Positions 42,075 to 53,345 of a stretch of 64,000 nt of DNA are shown piece after piece. The DNA lies in assembly GCA_031835245.1 (NCBI GenBank), contig JAVKOQ010000117.1, positions 1 to 64,000 on the forward strand. The letters run 5' to 3'. The stretch is from Balamuthia mandrillaris (taxonomy: Eukaryota; Discosea; Longamoebia; Balamuthiidae). How positions within the stretch are numbered: position 1 is the first letter of the stretch; every line of letters starts with the position of its first letter. Under the pieces are notes generated by a model, which did not search any database, was not told where the DNA came from, and saw nothing but the letters and a program-made list of their open reading frames with translations. The translations under genes were made by a program, and so were the position numbers.

Positions 42075-42571
42075 GAGCCGTGGGACTTTTCTTCGTCTCT
42101 ATTCATTTTTAAAAGTGAGTAAAACGGCATCAAGTCACAGTAGGACAGAAGAGATTAGAAAAGAAGAAGAGCGAGGGATCCAACCTTTGGCCAGAACAAG
42201 CTTCGGCCATGCTGCGAGGTGGCTGATGGCCGCATTTCTTTCCTTTCACTTTCGCGACTTCACGGCCATTGTTGCATTCGTCGGTTCGAGGCTCGACTTT
42301 AACAAAGTTCGTTTTTAATATGATTTTGTCGACTACGCGAGTTCGACGCCCACCGCATTCAGATCAATCAATTTTTGTGGAAAACGCGAGTTCGACGCTC
42401 GACTGTTACAAGGTTGGTTTTTAATATGATTTTGTCGACTACGCGAGTTCGACGCCCACCGCACTCAAATATTTTGGTGTAATTTCGGGGGATATGGGTT
42501 CGACGCCGGTTGGTGTCAATGATATTTTTCGGCAAAAAAAAAAAGAAAGTGAGAAAAGAAAAAGAAAAGAG
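42075..42571. promoter_or_regulatory. Divergent HTTM/NOP9 region with 106-bp tandem duplication
   Basis: Two tandem copies, about 42283-42388 and 42389-42494, share an identical ~47 bp core (42311-42357 and 42417-42463). Each core contains GTCGAC (42328, 42434) and the sequence GAGTTCGACGCC. A third related GGTTCGACGCC occurs at about 42489. These resemble a Pol III B box but have no tRNA body. The NOP9 ATG is at 42572. Confidence 0.6.
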
Positions 42572-42776
42572 ATGGACAACTACCGGCAGCACGACCGCAG
42601 CAGCAGCGGCAACAGGAACCACGACCCCAGAAGGAACGCTCACAAACAGATCGACAACGAGCTGCTTTCCTACCTTGAGCATGTGCAACAACTTTTTGAC
42701 AAGAACGAATTTGAGGATGACGAAGGTACTTTTGATTTTCCTCTTTCATCGGACTTTATCTCTCTCTTCTCTCTCT

Positions 42777-42807
<31 letters not shown>

Positions 42808-45122
42808 GCCCTCCCTCTCTCATCGAAAAAATAAAATAAAATAATAGAACGAGACATCTTGATAAACAATGTGTTCTCGGAGATGAGGGGCAAAGAGTTC
42901 AACCTCGCCATGCACCATAGGGTCAGCCGGATCGTGGAGAAGCTCATGCCCGCGTTTCCGCTCTCTTATCTTCGGCTTTTCTTCTACAGACTTGGAGACA
43001 AGTGAGCCTCCTTCCGTTTCTCCTCGCTCTTGTTCTCCCTTCCCTCTCTCCTCCTTCTCCTTCTCCTCCTCCTTCTCCTTCTCCTTCTCCTTCTCCTTCT
43101 CCTTCTCCTTCTCCTCCTCCTTCTCCTTCCGTTCTCCTCCTCTTCTTCTCCCTTCCCTCTCTCCTCCTTCTCCTTCTCCTCCTCCTTCTCCTTCTCCTTC
43201 TCCTTCTTCTCCTTCTCCTGCTTCTCTTGCTGCTTCTGCCGCTCCTGCCTCTCTTCTCCTTCTTCTCCTTCTTGCTTTCTTCCTAACTGTATTTGTGTCC
43301 CTTTCGAAATAGAATATTGCAACTATGTTTCAGTTGCAGCGGCTCTCACATCGTCGAACAACTCCTCCGTTTGCTCTTGTCTAAACTCTCTCAAGATGGC
43401 AACACTTCTTCTTCTTCTTCTTCTTTCTTTGAAGACCGAAGTGGCACTTCGTCTTCTTCATTCGATCATCAAGAAGAATACGATGAAAGCTATGAAGCAA
43501 ACAACGAAAGAGGAGTCGAAGAAGAGGCTTATAACGCTCCTTCCGCCGAACAACTCATTCTTCGCTTTGCACAACAAGTCTTTGCGAATTGGGGAGACCT
43601 TATCACCGACAACTACGCCAGTCACGTCGTCCGTACTCTGTTTTACACGCTTCGTGGTCGTTTACCTCCTTCTCCATCTTCTCCTTCTCACTCCGCTTCA
43701 ACGGAAGAAGAAAAGCAGAAACAAAAACAATTAACATCTTTTCGAGTGCCGAAAACGTTCCGAGCAAAGCTGGTGGAAATAGTGGAAGATATGTTGAGGG
43801 CAGGACCAGATGCAGACTATAACGTTGTCGGACTTTGCTTCGAGCCGAGTGCGTGCCTCGTGTTTCAAGTGATTGTTGATGTTCTCGTTGACGATGATAA
43901 AGATGAAAACGAAGAAGAGGAGGAGGAAGAAAGCAATGAACTAAAGTTGTCAGACTTAAGAGCTCGATTCGTGGCGAGAGCGCTGAAGATGGAAGAAAGT
44001 GATGATGATAAGAAGAACAAAAAGAATGATAGCGGAAAGCAGAAAGAGGAGGATGCGATGGTAACGGCTCAGAAGGCACACGTGAGAAGCATGGTAAAAA
44101 ATAATATTGCCAGCCATCTTGTTGAGAAGATCTTGGAGGTTACTTATCTTTCCTTGTTCTTCTTTCTCTTTGTTTTCCTTTTTTTTCAAAGTTCGGTCTG
44201 ACCTTTTTTTTTTTCCTGCAACAAGACTTCAAGCACAGAGCTTTACACCAAGTTATACACAACCCACTTCAGAGGACAGTTGATGGCTCTCTGTTGTGAC
44301 AATGTTTCAAATTTCGTGATACAACAGCTCATAGCTTCTGCTCACAATGCTGTTCATCTCCAACTTATTTTTCAAGAGTTTTACGAGAATAACACTTCGT
44401 TCAAACAACTGTTTGGTAAGTCGTTTCCTTGCTGTCTGTCATTGTTCTTTTCTCGTTTTCCTCCTTTTCTCTAATATTGATAGAAAACAAAGGCATGGGG
44501 AGAGGAGGAGTGATACTTAAACTTGTGGAAGGTTACGCCAAATCCAAAGCAGTTGGCGAAGATGAACGAAAGAAGCTGGTCAAGTTTTTGATAGAGTCTG
44601 TAACTCAGATATCTTCTCCTCATAACAAATCAACAAAAGACGAAGAGGAGGAAGAGGAAGAAGGACAAAAGAAGCAAAAGAAGCAAAAGAAAGGAAACTC
44701 GTTCGAGGTGAAGGCTTTGTTGGAGCTATCTTCTTCTTTTGGTGATGGAGGAAGAAGAGAACAGAATCGTGGCAACCAAAACTTTAACAACAAGAAGAAA
44801 CGAAAAGGAAGAGGAGCACCGGCTTCCGCTTATTCTTCGGTTGGGTGTCTGATCGTCAAGTCATTGTTCTCTTTCCCTTTCAACTACGTCAATGTTGTTA
44901 TCAACAGGTAACTCTGCATTCTTTCCCTGTCCTTTTCAATGTTCTTACTTGCTTTCTTTCTTAGTTTCGCGAAACTAGATAAAGAGTATTTGTTGACGAT
45001 GGCGAAAGACGTTATAGGCAGCAGAGTGGTAGAAGCCTTCTTGGTTGAAACAAGTTCCGCTCCTCCAAAGAAAAAACTTCAAGTTGCTGAAGCTTTTGCT
45101 GGCTATTTTGCTGAGGTAATTT

Positions 45123-45169
<47 letters not shown>

Positions 45170-46114
45170 TCGTTCGCTCCCTCCCTTTGTGCGTTCCTTG
45201 CTATTCTTGTTTTCAAGCGCTAATATGAGTGTACTCTTCTGTTACACTTAAGCTTGCTGCCCACAAATACGGAAGCCACATTGTGGACAGTTGTTACAGA
45301 AACACGACGGTTGAAATCAAGGTACAATTCCTCTTTCTTCTCCGCGTTCTTCCGTACTCCTTCTTTAACTCTTTTTGTTCATCCTTTTTTAAAGGAAATG
45401 ATCGCAAAAGAATTGCTGGCAGCAGAGAAAGAACTCGACAAAGAGCATTACGGCCGCATGGTGCTGTACAACTGCAAGATCGGACAGTACAAACTGAAAC
45501 AGGACGTTTGGTTGCAGAACGTTGCTGCCAGCCAACGCAAACGACAAATGTTTGCCGACATCTTGACGGAAGCCGCTGAGGCAGAAGCGGAAGCAACGGC
45601 AAAAGCAGAAGAGGAAAAGGAGCAAAACTCGAAAGCGAGCGCAGTGAACAAAAAAAGTACTCGCTCTTTTCATCTCGCTGTTCAATTTTCAATGCTTCAC
45701 TCGTTCTCTTCTTCCCCTCTCCTTCCTCTCTTTCTCTTCTCCCTTTCTATCTTCTTTGCTTATGTTCTCTATTTGCTTCTCTCTTCATCAGCCAAAAACC
45801 AAACAAAAGAGAAAAAAGCAACAAAGAAGAAACCAGCTGCAGATGACATGATGAGCGTGCTCGGCTTCAGCCACAAAGAAAAGGCCTCCTCCAATGGACG
45901 AGACGAGAAGAAAAGAAAGCGAAAGCGAGCTGCCGCGGATGAACAAGAAGAAGAAGAGGACGACCAAGAGTCGCTCAACTTTATAATGGACGCTATAGCA
46001 GCCACGAAACAAACCACAAGCGAGAAGGAAGCGACAAACGAGGCCAAAAAGAAGCAGACAAAGAAGCCAAAGAAACCAACAAAGAAACAGAAAAAAGCAA
46101 AAGCACAACAATAA
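42572..46114 (+). CDS. NOP9: Pumilio-repeat ribosome biogenesis factor NOP9
   Basis: 850 aa in nine exons: 42572-42725, 42848-43001, 43313-44138, 44226-44415, 44484-44907, 44965-45115, 45253-45321, 45395-45656 and 45792-46114. Pumilio-type helical repeats are interleaved with acidic Ser-rich loops: CSGSHIVEQLLRLLL, NYASHVVRTLF, NNIASHLVEKILE, DNVSNFVIQQLI, GSRVVEAFLVE, HKYGSHIVDSCY, YGRMVLYNCKIGQYK. Spacing and the terminal WLQ plus Lys-rich tail match NOP9, the nucleolar factor that binds pre-18S rRNA and delays ITS1 cleavage during 40S maturation. The C-terminus is a long Lys/Ala-rich nuclear or nucleolar localisation region. Confidence 0.9.
43050..43245 (+). repeat. (CTCCTT)n intronic repeat
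   Basis: Intron 2 of NOP9 is dominated by CTCCTT and CTTCTC hexanucleotides, pyrimidine-rich on the sense strand. Confidence 0.95.
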
Positions 46115-46134
46115 ACTTACCACAACGGTTGGCT

Positions 46135-46608
46135 TTAAGAAAAACTCAGCATTCGTTTACTTGTCACTTGGGTGCAACGTGTGGGAAGGGGCCGGTGGAG
46201 GCAGCTCTGGCTGCAACACAACAGCTCCCACCACACTCTGCTTTCCTCGTCCCAATGCCTTCTCACCACTTGCCTTGCTTGCCCTTCTGCTGCCGCTTTT
46301 CCCTCCTCCGCCTCTTCTTCTGCTTCCAAAAACAGCTGTGCACAAAAAACATCACATCTTCTCTGTAACCTTTCCAGTCTTTCCTTCGCTTCTTCCGGGG
46401 TGTAAGTGGTGAGAGCGGTGAGCTGACCAAGCAGGTCAGTTTGTTGTGGTGGAGGTTGCAGGGGATGAGAGCGGTGAGCTGACCAAACTCCCTCGGCAAG
46501 GAGGTCAGCTGGTTGTTGGAGAGGTTGCAGGGCTTTGCTTTCCTCCTCCTCCTCCTCCTCCTCCTCCTCCTCCTGCTTCTCCTCCTGCTTCTTCTCCTCC
46601 AGTTCCAT
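46135..46608 (-). pseudogene. Degenerate leucine-rich-repeat gene fragment
   Basis: Minus strand. One frame starts at an ATG (46608) with MELEEKKQEEKQ and a poly-Glu run and continues to 46135. The recognisable leucine-rich repeats (NLSNNQLTSLPREFGQLTAL; NLHHNKLTCL) are in a different frame from the start, and a third LRR piece (LLGQLTALTTYTPEEAKERL) returns to the first frame. At least two small indels therefore separate the parts. It is either a pseudogene or a rapidly evolving gene whose product no longer forms LRRs. It lies tail-to-tail with NOP9. Confidence 0.5.
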
Positions 46609-47024
46609 GGCGTCGAAAACAAAAAAAAAAGGTCGTCACCAGCGAGAGTCGAACCGCGTGGCTCCGATCGTTGCGCTTCGGAGGCGGAAAATTACCCAGC
46701 GGGTTGGGCGGTCCCTGCCCGGACAGATCGCCACGCATTCCCACCACCGACCGGTCCCTATCAGAAAAAGCGAAAAGAGAAGAAAGTCGAACGAAGTTTG
46801 CTCTTCTCTCTCTTTCTCACTCTTTCTCTCTTGGCCTTGTATCAACGGTAACCACCAGTTCGTTCCCTGTTCCATGCGGAAGGAATAAGCAGCGAGGAGG
46901 AGGGATTATCATTATTTTTGTTATTTTTCTTGTGGTGTGATTCTTCAGATTTAAGTGTGGTGCAGCGTAGCGATCCCTCTCAATTTTTTTTTAAAGATAT
47001 TGAAGCTGAAGAGAGCAGAAGAGA
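46609..47024. other. Region upstream of the FYVE gene with tRNA-like sequence
   Basis: On the minus strand, GCGGTTCGACTC (about 46655-46666) resembles a tRNA T-loop/B box and is followed by a run of ten T (about 46621-46630), a possible Pol III terminator. A CTCCGA/TCGGAG hairpin lies upstream of it. I could not pair a T stem or acceptor stem, so it is at most a degenerate tRNA-derived element. The plus strand at 46930-47000 is probably the FYVE gene's 5' UTR. Confidence 0.25.
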
Positions 47025-47830
47025 ATGCAAAGCGAACGGAGCAAGGCACAAAGGCGCAAGGCGGAGGAGGCGCGTCAGAAGCGCATGCAGGAGCAGCGGG
47101 AGAGGATGGAGCAGCGACAAAAGGCCGCTCGCGACCAGTACCTCACCCACATGGCCCGCAAGGTGGCGCACTACCGAGCGGACGTCCAGCACGAGGTCCT
47201 TGCCAGACGCCCCGACTGGGTGCCCGACTCCAAGGCTCCCCATTGCATGGCCTGTTCTGCCAAGTTTGTGCCCGTTTTTCGTCGGGTACTCTCCTTATCC
47301 CCCGTTGTTGCTTCTATCCATCTCCCTTCCTCATCTCATCTCTGATCCCACTTGCAACAACAAAACAAAAGAGGCATCATTGTCGCTCCTGTGGCAGAGT
47401 GTTGTGCAAGCAATGCTGCGCCAACTGGAAGGTGCTGCCCGAGCTAGGCTACTTCGCCACCCCGGTGCGTAGCTGCAACGACTGCCACAGACAAAGGGAG
47501 GGCACCCCGGGCTCGGCCTCTGTCTCCACCAAACCAGCGCTGCAACAGCTGGCGCAGAGCACTGGCGGTGCCCCGACAGCATCCTCCAAAAAGGAGACTG
47601 CTGCTGCTTCTTCTTCTTCTTCCTCCTCCTCCTCTCCTTCTTCTTCTTCTTCACGGGCCAATGCCAATGGCAGCAGCAACAGCAGCAACAACAAAGGGAA
47701 GGGAAAGGAGGAACACCATGAGGAAGATACCGGCGCTGGTATGAGGATGCAAGTGGTAGCGGCCAACTCCGAGGAGCAGAACTTTTCATCCTCCTCTGCC
47801 ACGGAAGGAGAAGAAGAAAAGTTGGGTTGA
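47025..47830 (+). CDS. FYVE zinc-finger protein
   Basis: 239 aa in two exons (47025-47285, 47372-47830). A basic coiled helix occupies the N-terminus (QRRKAEEARQKRMQEQRERM). The FYVE finger follows: WVPDSKAPHCMACSAKF, then the PI3P-binding RRRHHCRSCGRVLCKQC assembled across the intron, and PVRSCNDCHRQ. Eight Cys/His ligands and the R(R/K)HHCR motif are intact, so binding to phosphatidylinositol-3-phosphate on endosomes or phagosomes is expected. The C-terminus is Ser-rich and acidic without a second domain. A preceding helical region may dimerise the protein. Confidence 0.9.
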
Positions 47831-48063
47831 GGAAGCGAATATTTTCTGGAAAACAAGGGGAGCGAGAGAAGAGAGACAAGAAGATGAAGAAGGAATGCAT
47901 GCGGGTAAGCAATCTAACAAGCTCGCTGTTAACAAGAACAAAACAATAGCTGTTAGCATTAAATGTACTTCAAAATCATTTCCCATCGCTTCTCCCCTCT
48001 CCTCCTCTTCTCTCTTCTCTCTTCTCTTCTTAAAAAATATCAATGCCTGTCTCGCATAATACC

Positions 48064-49013
<950 letters not shown>

Positions 49014-49256
49014 CTCTCTCTCTGGTTTTTTCTTTTTATCGTTCCGTTTTTGATTTTCGATTCGTGTTGGTCTTTGGTGTCGACGAAAATTCAATGTGTT
49101 TTGATTTTTGATTCGTGATTTGAAATGGGATCGGTTTGAGAACCAACAAACATTCATAGTTTATTGATCTAGATCTTGAAGATTAGGTTTACAGCACAAA
49201 CTGAGGAGATTTTGAGCACCGCATCAATTAACGAACCAAAAGGAAAAAAGAGAAAG

Positions 49257-50000
49257 ATGGATTTGCTGCAACGGCCGAGCCATGTGATCACGGACGTTAC
49301 CGATGACACCCTGCAAGACCCTCTCATCGAACGTATTTTGCAGAGAGTGCGTATTGCTCTCCTGTAGGTTGCCGTTTGTTCTTTTGCCATTCTCTTTTTT
49401 TTGTTGGACTCATCACACACAAAAAAAAAGGCGTTTGTGCTCTCTGAAATCTCTGGCAGTGAAGTGCTGGCGTTGGTCTATGTCCGAGGAAGCCTTCGCT
49501 GCTTTGCCTCTCGCAAGCTGAAACCCATGTTGGATGACAAGGGAGGACGCACTATGATCGGCACTCTGCTCGTCAAGAAAGAAGAGAGCCAGGAGGACAA
49601 AGACAAAGACGTAGAGCAAACAACAACCACAGAACAAAAAAAGGAGGGGGAAGAGAAAGAACCAGAACTATCCGCAGAGGAAAGGGAGAAGTTTGAGAAA
49701 CACAGAGAGAAACTGTTGGAAGGCTTCGAGGAGGAGGACCTGGAGAAAGTCTCCTTCATCCTACAGCCCGACCAGAGAGAAAAGGAGTTCAAGGCTCGCC
49801 TGGCCGCCCTGATGCAAAAGCTGAGGGACATCTCCGTCCAGTCCTCCCTTCCGGACGCCCTCTACAAGGCCGAGGTCCTGCTGCTGGTCGCCACCCCATC
49901 GCACCAGGTGGCCACGATGGCCACCCCGAAGCTCAAGCCCATCATCACCACCGAGCAAGGCAAGAAGCTCATCACCACGCTGCTCAACTCTTCCATCTGA
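49257..50000 (+). CDS. Protein with two MADS-like half domains
   Basis: 219 aa in two exons (49257-49346, 49431-50000). Residues ~29-79 align with the dimerisation part of SRF-type MADS domains: AFVLSEISGSEVLALVYVRG, then FASRKLKPMLDDKGGRTMIG. Compare SRF/Mcm1 AYELSxLTGTQVLLLV...FxTxKLxPxxTxxxGxxLIQ. Residues ~170-218 repeat the pattern more closely: AEVLLLVATPSHQVATMATP, KLKPIITTEQGKKLITTLLN. The basic N-terminal helix that contacts DNA in MADS factors is replaced by acidic sequence (DVTDDTLQDPLIERILQR) in the first copy and is not basic in the second. A Glu/Lys-rich linker joins the copies. The product may dimerise, perhaps with true MADS factors, without binding DNA. The start is the first ATG; upstream in-frame sequence lacks one. 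Confidence 0.6.
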
Positions 50001-50269
50001 TAAAATATCAATAATTATTTTTATCGTCGACTTTTTTGCATATATTCGTTGATTATTCAACTTTTTTCTGGTTGATGGAACTCTTTCATAGATTATTTAT
50101 CTTTTGCCGATTATTACATATTTTAGAGGAAAAATTTTCCTTATTGGTCAAAATTTTGCGAAATATCGACAGAAAATGGATTAATAAAGAGGAGATGTCT
50201 CTTTGGTGAACTTTGTACAGAAAATTTTTCAACAAGGGGGAAGGCAGGAGAGAGGTCTCTCTCTCTCAT

Positions 50270-51072
50270 TCAAGCCTTGCCAGCCATCTTCCTGCCCAAG
50301 TCCTTCATCCTGTCCATGAAAGACGCCAACGGCGCCGCCATGGTGTTCCAGGGCGGGGTGTTGGGTGCGCTGGGGTGAGGGTGCGTCGGGGCCATGGGCT
50401 TCAGCGTCTCGATCAGGGAGCCCATGTCCTCCAGGTCCTGCGCTCCCATCCTCTGCTTGAGCACCTCAAAGACCTCCCCTTCCTCCTCCTCGATGTGGTG
50501 GAGGGTCTCCTCCTTGAGCTGCTTGAAGGTGGCCATGAACTCGCGGTCCCCCACCCGGTCGCTGGGCGTCTGGTCCAGCTTGTAGAGCGCGTCCTTCATT
50601 CTCTGGTGCTCCGTCAGGGAGCGGTCGGCCAGGTCGGGCTTGCCGGAGAGGTTGCGGAGGGCCGGGTAGAGCACCTGCTCCTCCAACTCGGCGTGCTTGC
50701 TGAGGTTTTCCACCAGCAGCTGGAGGTGCTTGGAGATCTCGTTTTGGTCTTTGGCGTTCTCGATGCTGGAGAACAAGCGTTTGACTGGGATGTTTGGTTG
50801 GGAGGAGTGCTTTCAGTCTGAAGAACAGGGAGAAGAAGAACAAGAAGAAGAAGGGGAGAGAGAGGGAGGGAGGGAGGGAGAGAGAGAGAGAGAGAGAGAG
50901 AGGAAGAGGATCTACACAGAAACAAACCTTCTTTGTGGTCATTAGTGAGTACGTCGACGGCGTGGGCGTAGCCGCGAGAAGAAGAGGCCAAAACGGCCAT
51001 ACGGTGGGGTGTGGAGGCCACCACCGGCCTCACACAAAGCAAGCTGCCTCTCTGAAGCGCTGTGCGATACAT
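50270..51072 (-). CDS. Hemerythrin-domain protein, probably mitochondrial
   Basis: 219 aa in two exons (complement of 50928-51072, 50270-50784). Residues 1-40 lack acidic residues and are rich in Arg, Ser and Ala (MYRTALQRGSLLCVRPVVAS), a likely mitochondrial presequence. The hemerythrin HHE four-helix domain follows: TNDHKEVKRLFSSIE, LSKHAELEEQVLYPAL, EHQRMKDALY and the HHIEEEEGEVFEVLK helix, supplying the His/Glu diiron ligands. The C-terminus is Pro-rich. Members of this family bind oxygen, NO or iron or act in redox stress defence; the exact role is unknown. It faces the endonuclease III-like gene across a promoter with two GTCGAC sites. Confidence 0.88.
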
Positions 51073-51458
51073 TTCTTTCTCTCTTTGTGTGTTTTATTAT
51101 GAACTCTTTCCTTCCCACAAACTCGGCTTTTTGTAGTTGGATGACGAAAACATGTGGAGAATCCAAAGGCAAAGGGCTCCAAGGGGGGGAAGGGGACCAG
51201 TTGTACTACTTTCGTTGTGCTTTCTCAGGAAATGAAGGCCGCGTGCCATCGACTTGCTGCTGATTTTCTTGCTGCCTTCTCCCCCCTTCTCTCTCTCCAT
51301 CAGCTTCATTTCTTGTCGGCATAAATTCACCAAGTTTCCGTCGACAAAAATCCTTGTCCGCAACAAATAAAATTGTGTCGACAACCCAAGTTCCCTCGTA
51401 GTCAGTGGAATCGATCTATTATGTTGGAGACAGAAGGAAAGAAAGAAAATAGACCAAC
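51073..51458. promoter_or_regulatory. Divergent promoter with two GTCGAC elements
   Basis: GTCGAC at 51340 and 51377, 119 and 82 bp upstream of the DNA glycosylase ATG. Both are followed by AA or AC, giving TGTCGACAA-like contexts. No additional gene is seen. Confidence 0.45.
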
Positions 51459-53057
51459 ATGCAACGAAGAACGACGACACGACAAAGACGTAGCAGCGAT
51501 GCTGCGGTGCTCATCCGCTACGCAGAAGAGGAGGAGGAGGAGGAAGTAGTGGAGGAGGAGGAGGAAGAGGAAGAGGGAGTGAGTGATGGTTCGGACTTTG
51601 AATGGGGACACGATAAACGAAAACGCGCCACAACGACGCCCAGACGAAGAAAAAGTTGGCCACAAAAGAGGCAAAAACGGAGCAGCAGCAACGCCAGGAA
51701 AACCAAAGTCAAGAAAGAAGTAGCAGAGAAGGGAGAAGAGGAAGAAGGAACGGTTGTGGATGAGGCCCTTCTTCGGTGGGATGGTTTGGAGGGTGCAGCT
51801 GCAGCGGAGGCCCATCGGGCCGTGCATGCGTTGCTTGTGGGGCTGTATGGCAGGCCGGAGCCCCGGCAGGATCCAGAAGGAGGGAGCAGGAGCAGCGCCA
51901 ATTGTTGCGGGCGCAAAGAAACAGTGTTGGAAGCGCTCATCAGCATCGTTCTCTCCCAAAACACTTCGGATCGCAACAGCAGAGCAGCTTATCGTGGCCT
52001 AAAGACCCGTTTCCCTTCCCCCGCTGGCAACGAAGAAGTGAAAGAGGAAGCAAAAGAGGAGACCAGCGATGCGACTGCTAATGCCAACCAAGCAAAGGAG
52101 AAACGACTTCTTCCTGTGAAGAAGGAAAAGAAAGAGGATGGCGAAAGCGAGAACTACACAGAAAATAAAATAAAGGAAGAAGAGGAAGAAGAAGAGGAGA
52201 AAGATGACAAACGGGAGGTGAAAGTGAAAAAAGAAGCAAGCACAACGATCGACATGGAGGCCGTTCGCTTGAGCAAGGTGGAGGACATAGAGGATGCCAT
52301 TCGTCCTGGAGGTTTGGCCAAGACAAAGGCCAGACGCATCAAAGCGTTGCTGCAGCAGATCCATGAAGAACGTGGAGGAAGTACCAGTTTGGAGTTCCTG
52401 AGGGACATGCCGACGGAGGAGTTGAAGGGGTACTTGCGGAAGTTTGATGGAGTTGGGCCAAAGACCATTTCTTGTCTATTGTTGTTCACGCTATGTCGAG
52501 ACGACATGCCAGTGGTAAGTTATCCTTTCTCCTGCCGTCTATTATTCATCTGTTTTCATCGTTCCTCTTACTCCATTATTCTTTATTTTCGTTCTTCTTG
52601 ATTCCGTCTCCTTCGTATTACTTTTTCTATCTTCCTTCTTCGTTGTTATCAACAGGATACGCATGTGGCAAGGGTTTCTCGGCGATTGGGGTGGGTCAAA
52701 CACAATTCCTCTCGAGAGGGCGCCTATGAGCATCTAAACCTACACACGCCCGATGAGCTAAAATACGACCTTCACAACCTTCTCATTGCTCATGGACGAA
52801 AGCTGTGCAGGTCGTCTAATCCTATTTGTGAGCAATGCCCTTTAAGGCAACAACATTGCTTGTATTACAAGCACGCTATCGAAGGAAAGAACGACAGCAG
52901 TTCAACAAAAAAGTCACAGAAGATACAACTGGATGAGAACTACTTCAGGTCTGCTTTGGCACAGATTGAAGAAAAGCTTGAAGATGAAGAACTGAAACGC
53001 AAGAAGACCACGACTGTGAAGAAAGAGAGGATAAAACGGGAGAAGAAAGACGCATGA
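51459..53057 (+). CDS. Endonuclease III-family DNA glycosylase with 4Fe-4S cluster
   Basis: 485 aa in two exons (51459-52514, 52656-53057). An Arg-rich, acidic disordered N-terminus carries nuclear-localisation-like KRKR and RRRK runs. The HhH-GPD core starts at ETVLEALISIVLSQNTSDRN. It contains the hairpin GVGPKT with the catalytic Lys and, across the intron, VDTHVARVSRRLG with the catalytic Asp. The cluster motif is CRSSNPICEQC plus PLRQQHC (C-x6-C-x2-C-x5-C). A ~90-residue Glu/Lys-rich insertion interrupts the core after GLKTRFPSP. Both catalytic residues imply a bifunctional glycosylase/AP-lyase acting in base-excision repair. It could be an NTH1-like or a plant DEMETER-like enzyme; NTH-like is favoured by size. 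Confidence 0.85.
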
Positions 53058-53345
53058 TAACTGACTCACTTGCGCTTTCATTCGTTAGAACTTACCTTTA
53101 TCCTTAGCTTCAAAAGTTGAAGTAGATGCAGATGCTCCTTCTAGCCAACCTTCTCGTCTTCTTTTTGTGTTATGGTTTGATCCCAAAATATCGGGAACAA
53201 TCGTGAACTTTTCAAAGCTATCAACATTATCAGAGGATATTATCAATTTTTCATTTTATTGTTTGTTTCCTGGAAATAATTTAAAAATAATATAAACAGC
53301 AAAAAATAATCGCAGCCGGAAGAAAGCAGAAACACACCACACAAG

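Noticed and set aside
42283-42500. CRISPR-like or tRNA array reading of the 106-bp tandem repeat
   Set aside because: Only two full copies, no regular spacers, eukaryotic context, and no tRNA fold.
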